Shown in pieces: positions 1 through 4,912 of a DNA stretch of 5,045 bases. Below the pieces are notes generated by a model. That model ran no database searches and was not told where the DNA came from. It saw nothing but the letters and a program-made list of their open reading frames with translations. Position 1 is the stretch's first letter, and every line of letters starts with the position of its first letter. The stretch comes from an uncultured Clostridia bacterium (GTDB lineage: Bacteria > Bacillota > Clostridia > Oscillospirales > Acutalibacteraceae), in the NCBI GenBank assembly GCA_947171615.1, contig CAMVYG010000165.1:1-5045 (forward strand), written 5' to 3'. The translations under genes were made by a program, and so were the position numbers.

Positions 1-470
1 CGCTAATAGGCGCGGAAGCCTCTATGACAAGGTCTGGCGCAGAGCGGTAAAAAGGCAGCCGCTTACCATATAGATCGGCAATCACCTTTTCGCGGTTCGG
101 CTTTTGCAGCAAAGGGCGCTTTGTATCGTTTTTTAAACGCTCCTGTAAAACCGGCAGCGGTACATCCAATAACACGATAACACCGCCGTTTTGATGAAAA
201 GCTTCCACATTTTGCGGAAACAGAACGGTTCCGCCGCCGCAGGCGATCACAGCGTTGCCTTTTCCCGAAAGCTCCGCAGCAGCCTGAGTTTCCAACCGGC
301 GAAACTCCGCTTCCCCATATCGTTCAAATTTCTGTTACGGTCAAACCCATTTTTTCTTCAATGTAGAGATCCAGATCATAAAAATCCCATGCCAGCAGCC
401 TGGCCGCACGCTTGCCCACTGTGGTTTTTCCACAGCCCATGAATCCGCATAAAACGATGCTGCTATCCAT
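1..470 (-). pseudogene. aroK: Shikimate kinase, frameshifted as written, 3' end outside window
   Basis: Shikimate kinase phosphorylates the 3-hydroxyl of shikimate with ATP in the cytoplasmic chorismate pathway. The first frame (470 down to 324) encodes 48 residues: the P-loop GFMGCGKTTVGK at residues 9-20, then DLDLYIE at 32-38 with the Asp that contacts Mg/shikimate, then a TGA stop at 326-324 directly after TEI. Translation resumes in another frame from position 325 with ERYGEAEFRRLE (shikimate-binding Arg), ACGGG (the GGG shikimate motif), KRPLL and a C-terminal part that stays open for 108 codons to the window edge. Together about 157 residues are visible of a usual 165-175. The family consensus EIFE..GE..FR implies that two T's are missing from the T-run at 326-328. 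ATG at 470 is chosen over 506 because GGAGG lies 8 nt upstream and the protein then starts at the usual family position. It overlaps the aroE stop by 8 bp. Either a real recent mutation or a sequence error. Confidence 0.88.
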
Positions 471-1362
471 GCCGGTTTCCTCCGAAGATCCGTTCCATTT
501 CCGCATTTGCGTCTTCGATCAATTGCAGTAAATCCTTATTCTGAAATTCTGTACCGTACCAAATGTGATGGGAATAGGCCGCCTGGCAAACAAGCATACC
601 CATGCCTCCGATGGCCTTAACTCCCGCCTTTTCCGCCAAAAGCAGCAATTTTGTTTTCCTCGGGTTATATACCGCGTCAAAAACCGCATTGCAGCAGGAC
701 ACGATCCCTTCACTGACCGGACTTACGCCGACATTTGGGTACATTCCAACGCTTGTAGCATTGACCAGCAGGTCATAACGCTTTAACCTTCCGCGCGCCT
801 CGGCTTCCAGTTCCCCATAGCTTTGAACAGTGATCAAAAAGTCCTTATCGCCGCGGCTCCGGGCAAAAGCCGCAAGACTGTCGGCAAGCTTCATCGCCTT
901 TTCATAAGAACTGTCCCGGTGGGCAATGGTCAGGTGAAAGTTCGGATGCTCCGCAATCACAAATGCAATGGCCCGCGCAGCGCCGCCGTTTCCGAGAAGG
1001 AGGATCTCTTTGTCCCTGATGGATTCTCCGTGAATGGAAAGGGCCACAGACGCCCCCGGCCCATCAGAGGTAGAGCCATAAAGCCGTCCGTCCACAACCT
1101 TTACTGTGTTGACAGAACCGCAGAGCCGCGCCCTGTCGTCAATACCGTTCAAATACGGAATAATCGCGTTTTTGTGGGGAATGGTGATGTTGAAGCAGTC
1201 CAGCTTTTTCAGCTCGGGCAAAGCGGCTTCCAGATCCGGTATATCCAGCACCTTATACTCCATGGGAATGCCGGAAAGCTCAAAAAGCCTATGCTGGATA
1301 AAGGGTGACATGGTATGCCCGATGGGATGACCGATCACTGCGGCGTTTTGCACTCTTGTCAT
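463..1362 (-). CDS. aroE: Shikimate dehydrogenase (NADP+)
   Basis: Catalyses reversible NADP(H)-dependent reduction of 3-dehydroshikimate to shikimate, cytoplasmic, chorismate pathway. The protein is 299 residues, slightly long for the family (about 270-290). The N-terminal substrate domain shows PIGHTMSP at 13-20 (shikimate-binding Ser region), NITIPHK at 58-64 with catalytic Lys64, SVNTV at 83-87 and TSDGPGA at 98-104 with catalytic Asp100. The nucleotide domain has the glycine-rich loop GNGGAARA at 124-131, NATSVGM at 201-207 and DAVYNPRKTKLL at 229-240. The C-terminus has GGMGMLVCQAA at 252-262 with the conserved Gln260. An in-frame TTG start at 1395 would add 11 residues but has no ribosome site; ATG at 1362 has AGAGG 10 nt upstream and matches the usual family N-terminus. 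The final 8 bp overlap aroK, so the two genes are probably one operon. Quinate/shikimate dehydrogenase (YdiB-like) activity is not excluded, but the aroK neighbour favours biosynthesis. Confidence 0.95.
   Translation of the reverse strand: MTRVQNAAVIGHPIGHTMSPFIQHRLFELSGIPMEYKVLDIPDLEAALPELKKLDCFNITIPHKNAIIPYLNGIDDRARLCGSVNTVKVVDGRLYGSTSDGPGASVALSIHGESIRDKEILLLGNGGAARAIAFVIAEHPNFHLTIAHRDSSYEKAMKLADSLAAFARSRGDKDFLITVQSYGELEAEARGRLKRYDLLVNATSVGMYPNVGVSPVSEGIVSCCNAVFDAVYNPRKTKLLLLAEKAGVKAIGGMGMLVCQAAYSHHIWYGTEFQNKDLLQLIEDANAEMERIFGGNRHG
479..483 (-). promoter_or_regulatory. Ribosome binding site deciding the aroK start
   Basis: GGAGG on the minus strand sits 8 nt before the ATG at 470-468, inside the last codons of aroE. 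It decides in favour of the start at 470 over the upstream in-frame start at 506. Its position inside aroE, with the ATGGATAG start/stop overlap, suggests translational coupling of the two shikimate genes. Confidence 0.8.
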
Positions 1363-1413
1363 GAAAGCAAAGCCTCTTTTCTCATAGAATTCCAATTTTT
1401 TTACAATTCATGG

Positions 1414-1442
1414 TTGACAAAGCACATAGGAGTCAATAAAAT
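1414..1442 (+). promoter_or_regulatory. Promoter for acpP (sigma-A type)
   Basis: A perfect TTGACA at 1414-1419, a 17-bp spacer and TAAAAT at 1437-1442 (5 of 6). The predicted start is near 1449, giving a 5' leader of about 150 nt ahead of acpP. No better plus-strand promoter was seen closer to the gene. Confidence 0.7.
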
Positions 1443-1452
1443 GTAGGTAACA

Positions 1453-1497
1453 GGTACGACCCCGGCAGGGAAATTCTCCTACACCCGGAATTGTACC
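1453..1497. repeat. Imperfect inverted repeat in the aroE/acpP intergenic region
   Basis: GGTAC at 1453-1457 pairs with GTACC at 1493-1497, and inside it CCGG at 1462-1465 pairs with CCGG at 1485-1488, leaving a 4x4 internal loop and a 19-nt terminal loop. It lies just inside the predicted acpP leader, and its right arm overlaps the aroE -10. It could be an operator or a leader hairpin; no T-tract follows, so it is not an intrinsic terminator. Confidence 0.35.
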
Positions 1498-1519
1498 ATA
1501 CCAGAGCCGGTTTTGTCCA
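1490..1519 (-). promoter_or_regulatory. Promoter for aroE-aroK (sigma-A type, extended -10)
   Basis: On the minus strand TGGACA (1519-1514) is followed by an 18-bp spacer and TACAAT (1495-1490), preceded by TGG to make an extended -10 element. Each hexamer matches consensus at 5 of 6 bases. The predicted start near 1483 gives a leader of about 120 nt that runs through the acpP promoter before reaching aroE. Confidence 0.6.
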
Positions 1520-1551
1520 TTTGTGATTTAAAACAGCGTTTTTAATGGACA
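1514..1551. repeat. 8-bp inverted repeat over the aroE -35
   Basis: TGTCCATT (1514-1521) and AATGGACA (1544-1551) are perfect inverted copies separated by 22 bp. The left arm contains the aroE -35 hexamer, and the whole element lies in the acpP leader about 50-80 nt before the start codon. The arrangement would suit a repressor that binds both arms, or a leader stem-loop. No known operator was recognised in it. Confidence 0.4.
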
Positions 1552-1597
1552 CACCGCAGAATATTGAGCTTTAGAAAATATTTAGGAGGCACGTAAC

Positions 1598-1831
1598 ATG
1601 GTACTGGAAAAAATTAAAGCGATCCTGAGCGAGCAGTTTGACGCAGACGAGGATTCCATTACGGCGGAAACCACACTGGCTGATGATCTGGGCGCGGATT
1701 CTCTGGACGTGGTAGACCTGCTTATGTCTATCGAGGATGAATTCGAAGTGGAAATTCCCGATGAGGAAGTAGAAAGCATTAAGACTGTAGGCGCTCTTGT
1801 AGAGTACATTGAGAGCCATGCCAAGGTTTGA
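1598..1831 (+). CDS. acpP: Acyl carrier protein
   Basis: Carries acyl intermediates as thioesters on a 4'-phosphopantetheine arm during fatty acid and phospholipid synthesis in the cytoplasm. The product is 77 residues, the standard length, very acidic, with the prosthetic-group motif GADSLD at 32-37; Ser35 is the expected attachment site. The helix II segment VVDLLMSIEDEFEVEIPDEE that follows is typical of type II ACPs. AGGAGG at 1584-1589 lies 8 nt before the ATG. The gene stands alone: no fab, plsX or rnc gene is next to it in this window, and it has its own promoter and terminator. A dedicated ACP for a specialised pathway is possible, but the sequence looks like the primary fatty-acid ACP. 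Confidence 0.96.
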   Translation: MVLEKIKAILSEQFDADEDSITAETTLADDLGADSLDVVDLLMSIEDEFEVEIPDEEVESIKTVGALVEYIESHAKV

Positions 1832-1850
1832 GTGACAAATAAAGGATTTG

Positions 1851-1888
1851 AGCCTGCCGTGGTTGTGTACCCGGCAGGCTTTTCTTTT
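1851..1888 (+). terminator. Rho-independent terminator of acpP
   Basis: AGCCTGCCG (1851-1859) and CGGCAGGCT (1872-1880) form a perfect 9-bp GC-rich stem, extended inward by GGT/ACC (1861-1863 with 1869-1871) after a single-base bulge. A T-tract TTTTCTTTT (1880-1888) follows directly. It starts 20 bp past the acpP stop and separates acpP from proS. Confidence 0.93.
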
Positions 1889-1901
1889 CCCCAAATTTTT
1901 C

Positions 1902-1930
1902 TTGCAAAACAGCACTAATCCCTATATAAT
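1902..1930 (+). promoter_or_regulatory. Promoter for proS (sigma-A type)
   Basis: TTGCAA (1902-1907, 5 of 6), a 17-bp spacer and a perfect TATAAT (1925-1930). The predicted start near 1937 lies after the in-frame GTG at 1934, so that upstream start would not be in the message; this supports the ATG at 1988 as the proS start. No T-box specifier or antiterminator fold fits in the leader of about 50 nt. Confidence 0.8.
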
Positions 1931-1987
1931 TGTGTGGAGTCGTTATCTATCTCAAAATGTGAAAATCTGCCGAAAGGATCTGTTTTT

Positions 1988-3427
1988 ATGGCACAGCAAA
2001 AGAAAAAGGTGGAAGATATCACCTCCATGGACGAAGATTTCGCCCAGTGGTACACCGATATCGTAAAAAAAGCGGAGCTGATGGATTATTCCAGCGTAAA
2101 AGGCTGTATGGTAATTGAGCCTTACGGCTACGCAATTTGGGAAAATATTCAAAAGGACATGGACGAACGCTTCAAAAAGCTGGGCGTGCAGAATGTGTAC
2201 ATGCCCCTACTCATTCCGGAAAGCTTATTGCAGAAGGAAAAAGACCACATTGAGGGCTTTGCCCCGGAATGCGCCGTGGTCACCCATGGCGGCGGTGAGG
2301 AGCTCACCGAGAAGCTGTTTATCCGCCCGACCAGCGAGGTGCTGTTCTGCGAGCATTACCAGAAGGTCATTCATTCTTACCGGGATCTGCCAAAGCTCTA
2401 TAATCAGTGGTGCTCCGTGCTGCGGTGGGAAAAAACTACCCGCCCCTTCCTCAGAGGTATGGAATTCCTGTGGCAGGAAGGCCACACCATGCATGAAACC
2501 GCTGAGGAAGCCCAGGAATTCACCCTGAAAATGCTCAGAGTTTATGAGGATGTATACCGGGAAACCCTGGCTATTCCCCCTGTAGTGGGAAGAAAAACCG
2601 AGAAGGAAAAATTTGCCGGGGCGGAAGCTACCTACACATTGGAGCCCATGATGCACAACGGAGTCGCCCTGCAGGGCGGCACCACCCACTATTTCGGCGA
2701 TGGCTTTGCCAGAGCCTTTGATATCGCCTTTACCGGCAGAGACAACACCCTGCAGCACCCCTTCCAGACCTCCTGGGGCATGAGTACCCGCCTGATCGGC
2801 GCTGTCATCATGGTACATGGCGACAACAACGGCCTGGTGCTTCCCCCGAAGGTTGCTCCCATTCAGGTAGCTATTGTTCCCATTGCCCAGCACAAGCCCG
2901 GCGTGCTGGAAAAAGCGGGCGAGCTTTATGAAAGACTTAAGAAAGAGTTCCGGGTCAAGCTGGACGACAGCGACAACTCCCCCGGCTGGAAATTTGCCCA
3001 GTATGAGATGCAGGGCGTTCCGCTGCGTCTGGAGATCGGACCCAAGGATATGGAACAGAATCAGTGTGTTCTGGTTCGCAGAGATACCGGCGAAAAGCAG
3101 TTTGTTTCTCTGGATCAGCTGGAAGATGCTATCAAAGCTTCTCTCGAAGCTCTGCACAACGCCTTGTATCAGCGGGCTTTGGAAAATCTTGCTTCCAAGA
3201 CCTTCACTGCCTCTAATTACGAGGAATTTCTGGATATCGCAAAAAACAAACCCGGCTTTATCAAGGCCATGTGGTGCGGGGATTCCGCCTGTGAGGATAA
3301 GATCAAGGAAGATACCGGCGGCGTAAAATCCCGCTGTATTCCCTTTGAAGAGGAGCATATTTCCGATGTGTGCGCCTGCTGCGGCAAGCCTGCCAAGCAC
3401 ATGGTATATTGGGGGAAGCAATATTAA
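1988..3427 (+). CDS. proS: Prolyl-tRNA synthetase, short zinc-binding (type 3) form
   Basis: Class IIa aminoacyl-tRNA synthetase that charges tRNA-Pro with proline. At 479 residues it is the compact archaeal/eukaryotic-like type without the editing insertion of the longer bacterial enzyme. Class II motif 1 lies around residues 39-50 (GCMVIEPYGY), then IRPTSEVLF at 112-120, motif 2 at 146-167 (RWEKTTRPFLRG and the following FLWQEGHT), and motif 3 at 264-287 (GMSTRLIGAVIMVHGD, Arg268). The anticodon-binding domain begins near 290 (APIQVAIVPI). The C-terminal domain has a four-Cys zinc site, C430-x4-C435 and C462-x2-C465, and ends in the Tyr typical of this type. ATG at 1988 is preceded by AAAGGA at 1973-1978; the GTG at 1934 would add 18 unrelated residues and lies upstream of the predicted transcript start. 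It has its own promoter. No clear terminator follows: only a short GCAGG/CCTGC hairpin at 3445-3457 without a T-tract. Confidence 0.97.
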   Translation: MAQQKKKVEDITSMDEDFAQWYTDIVKKAELMDYSSVKGCMVIEPYGYAIWENIQKDMDERFKKLGVQNVYMPLLIPESLLQKEKDHIEGFAPECAVVTHGGGEELTEKLFIRPTSEVLFCEHYQKVIHSYRDLPKLYNQWCSVLRWEKTTRPFLRGMEFLWQEGHTMHETAEEAQEFTLKMLRVYEDVYRETLAIPPVVGRKTEKEKFAGAEATYTLEPMMHNGVALQGGTTHYFGDGFARAFDIAFTGRDNTLQHPFQTSWGMSTRLIGAVIMVHGDNNGLVLPPKVAPIQVAIVPIAQHKPGVLEKAGELYERLKKEFRVKLDDSDNSPGWKFAQYEMQGVPLRLEIGPKDMEQNQCVLVRRDTGEKQFVSLDQLEDAIKASLEALHNALYQRALENLASKTFTASNYEEFLDIAKNKPGFIKAMWCGDSACEDKIKEDTGGVKSRCIPFEEEHISDVCACCGKPAKHMVYWGKQY

Positions 3428-3487
3428 GGAGTCAGCCTTTTGATGCAGGCTTCCTGCGCTTTAAACTGGGATTTTCCTGAAATATTC

Positions 3488-3558
3488 GGTTCTGTCCTGA
3501 ACAAATATACCGATTCCTGGAAAATTTTTTCCAAAATTTTAGAAAATCTCACAGAACC
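3488..3558. repeat. Inverted repeats in the AT-rich spacer after proS
   Basis: GGTTCTGT (3488-3495) and ACAGAACC (3551-3558) are perfect 8-bp inverted copies. Between them is a second, AT-rich palindrome, TGGAAAA (3518-3524) with TTTTCCA (3527-3533). The outer right arm is followed by CCCC and then a weak T-rich stretch. This may act as a poor terminator for proS, or as a protein-binding region upstream of the following promoter. No gene was seen in 3428-3648. Confidence 0.35.
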
Positions 3559-3562
3559 CCCC

Positions 3563-3591
3563 TTTACTTTTTCAAACTCTCATAGTAGAAT
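3563..3591 (+). promoter_or_regulatory. Promoter for the dehydrogenase operon
   Basis: TTTACT (3563-3568, 4 of 6), a 17-bp spacer and TAGAAT (3586-3591, 5 of 6); predicted start near 3598. A perfect TTGACA occurs at 3596-3601, but the possible -10 hexamers at suitable spacing (TATGTA, 3620-3625) are poor, so the upstream pair is preferred. The moderate -35 suits a regulated promoter. Confidence 0.55.
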
Positions 3592-3604
3592 GTAATTGAC
3601 ATCT

Positions 3605-3625
3605 TACATACAAGCTCTGTATGTA
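3605..3625. promoter_or_regulatory. Palindromic operator candidate upstream of the dehydrogenase
   Basis: TACATACA (3605-3612) and TGTATGTA (3618-3625) are perfect 8-bp inverted copies around a 5-bp centre. A second perfect palindrome, TATGTACATA (3620-3629), overlaps the right arm. The element lies at about +8 to +28 from the predicted start and just before AGGAGG (3635-3640). A repressor site overlapping early transcription is the simplest reading; a hairpin in the mRNA leader is the alternative. The regulator is not in the window. Confidence 0.55.
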
Positions 3626-3648
3626 CATATTTTTAGGAGGAGATCCAA

Positions 3649-4800
3649 ATGGCAAAATTAAAGATCGGCTTCATTGGCTGCGGCGGCATCGCCAATCAGA
3701 AGCACTTCCCTGGCATGGCTCAGCAGACTGAGCATGTTGACCTGTGCGCTTTCTGCGACCTGATCCCGGAAAGAGCCGAGAAGGCCGCCAAAGAGTACGG
3801 CACCCCCGATGCGAAGGTTTATACCGATTACCATGAGCTGCTGGCTGACCCCACCATCGACGCGGTTCACGTACTGACCCCCAACATCGCTCACTGCGAG
3901 ATCACCATCGCCGCTCTGGAAGCCGGCAAGCATGTGCTTTGCGAAAAGCCCATGGCCGCTACCACTGCCGACGCCAAGAAAATGCTGGAGGCCCGTGACC
4001 GCACCGGAAAGATGCTGACCATCGGCTATCAGTACCGTCACTTCCCCGCCAATCAGGTAGCGAAGAAGGTCGTTGACGATGGCTGGCTGGGAGACATCTA
4101 CTATGCCGAGGCTTCTTACCTGCGCTATCGCGGCGTTCCCACCTGGGGCGTATTTACCGATAAGTCCAAGCAGGGCGGCGGCCCCCTGATCGATATCGGC
4201 ACCCATACCCTGGACTTTACCCTGTTCCTGATGAACAACTATGATGTGGAATATGTAGTAGGCACTTCCTTTGAGAAGCTGGGCCGCCTGCTGGATCCCG
4301 ATCATCAGGGTCAGTACAACTGGCAGGGCAATCAGGACGCCTGGAACAACGAAACCTATGACGTGGAGGATTCCGCTGTAGGCCACATCAAGATGAAGAA
4401 CGGCGCTGTTATCAACCTGCGCGCTTCCTGGGCCATCAACATGGCGAAGGAAACCGGCGCTAACGGTGAAGCCTATACCACTCTGGCCGGTACCAAGGGC
4501 GGCCTGGACACCAAGGAAGACCGTGTCCGTCTGAACCATGTAGTTGCCGGCTATCCCACCATCTCCTGGGTAGGCAACAAGGTTGCCGGCTATATCCCCG
4601 GCTTCAGCCAGGGTCCCGCTCCCGTTTCCAAGGAGCATGAGATCTGGGTCAAGGCTTTGATGAGCGGCAAGAAGGAAGATCTGTTCGTCACCGCCGATCA
4701 GGCTTTTGTTGTAACGAAGATTCTGGATTCCATCTACTATTCTTCCAAGCACAACAAGCCCGTTTACTTCGATGCTGAGGGTATGCCCATTTTTGACTGA
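3649..4800 (+). CDS. Gfo/Idh/MocA family NAD(P)-dependent sugar/polyol dehydrogenase
   Basis: Family members oxidise or reduce a hydroxyl of a sugar, inositol or glycoside using NAD(P). The N-terminal Rossmann domain has GFIGCGGIA at residues 7-15 (dinucleotide loop), followed by the strand VDLCAFCD at 30-37 near the cofactor ribose. CEKPMA at 98-103 carries the conserved Lys100 of the EKP motif. In the C-terminal alpha/beta domain, GGPLIDIGTHTLD at 177-189 supplies Asp182 and His186, the usual catalytic partners. Length is 383 residues, in the normal range. A Trp/Asn-rich stretch at about 220-245 precedes VEDSAVGHIKMKNGA, which may shape the substrate pocket. There is no signal peptide, so it is cytoplasmic. 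AGGAGG lies 8 nt before the ATG. Codon use is strongly biased to C- or G-ending codons, more so than in aroE or acpP, as in well-expressed genes. It is the first gene of a unit with the TIM-barrel gene at 4913. The substrate is unknown; inositol, 3-keto-glycoside or uronate chemistry are all possible. Confidence 0.93.
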   Translation: MAKLKIGFIGCGGIANQKHFPGMAQQTEHVDLCAFCDLIPERAEKAAKEYGTPDAKVYTDYHELLADPTIDAVHVLTPNIAHCEITIAALEAGKHVLCEKPMAATTADAKKMLEARDRTGKMLTIGYQYRHFPANQVAKKVVDDGWLGDIYYAEASYLRYRGVPTWGVFTDKSKQGGGPLIDIGTHTLDFTLFLMNNYDVEYVVGTSFEKLGRLLDPDHQGQYNWQGNQDAWNNETYDVEDSAVGHIKMKNGAVINLRASWAINMAKETGANGEAYTTLAGTKGGLDTKEDRVRLNHVVAGYPTISWVGNKVAGYIPGFSQGPAPVSKEHEIWVKALMSGKKEDLFVTADQAFVVTKILDSIYYSSKHNKPVYFDAEGMPIFD

Positions 4801-4842
4801 TTCTTAGTATCTTAGCTTTTTAAAATCCAACTGATTTGTTGT

Positions 4843-4884
4843 TTTGTGCCTTTGTCGTCGGGTGACTGGCGGGAAAGGCACAAA
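4843..4884 (+). repeat. 11-bp perfect inverted repeat between the two catabolic genes
   Basis: TTTGTGCCTTT (4843-4853) and AAAGGCACAAA (4874-4884) are exact inverted copies around a 20-nt loop that is G-rich. No T-tract follows the right arm, so it is not a standard intrinsic terminator. It starts 43 bp after the dehydrogenase stop and ends 28 bp before the next start codon. It may stabilise or punctuate the upstream message, attenuate partially, or serve as an operator for an internal promoter. No convincing promoter was seen in this gap. Confidence 0.7.
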
Positions 4885-4898
4885 TTCCATAACAAGAA

Positions 4899-4910
4899 AG
4901 GATCGATCCT
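4899..4910 (+). promoter_or_regulatory. Ribosome binding site inside a 12-bp palindrome
   Basis: AGGATCGATCCT at 4899-4910 is a perfect palindrome. Its left half includes the AAGGA ribosome site (4898-4902) for the ATG at 4913. In RNA the AGGA could pair with UCCU around a UCGA loop and partly hide the ribosome site. Only a 4-bp stem is available, so an effect on translation is uncertain and chance is possible. Confidence 0.45.
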
Positions 4911-4912
4911 AT

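Noticed and set aside
191..442. 83-codon plus-strand open frame opposite aroK
   Set aside because: It is antisense to conserved shikimate kinase motifs and has no recognisable domain; its presence reflects the shifted frame and base composition.
823..1308. 161-codon plus-strand open frame inside aroE
   Set aside because: It lies wholly within aroE, whose catalytic motifs are complete; there is no convincing ribosome site and no recognisable family.
1363..1395. TTG start extending aroE by 11 residues
   Set aside because: No ribosome site lies upstream of the TTG, and the ATG at 1362 has AGAGG and fits the family start.
1934..1987. GTG start extending proS by 18 residues
   Set aside because: It lies upstream of the predicted transcript start, has no ribosome site, and the added residues do not resemble the family N-terminus.
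2225..3421. 398-codon open frame on the minus strand opposite proS
   Set aside because: It is in codon register with proS, so it stays open only because proS avoids TTA, CTA and TCA codons. Its translation shows no recognisable domain, and proS is unmistakable.
3445..3457. GCAGG/CCTGC hairpin as a proS terminator
   Set aside because: The stem is only 5 bp and no T-tract follows, so it does not meet the usual form of an intrinsic terminator.
3596..3625. TTGACA at 3596 as the main -35 of the dehydrogenase operon
   Set aside because: The -35 is perfect, but the hexamers 16-18 bp downstream match the -10 consensus poorly; the pair at 3563-3591 is better balanced. It remains a secondary candidate.
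3658..4752. 364-codon open frame on the minus strand opposite the dehydrogenase
   Set aside because: It is also in codon register with a gene of strong codon bias. The translation is a Gly/Val/Ala/Leu-rich low-information product with no motif.
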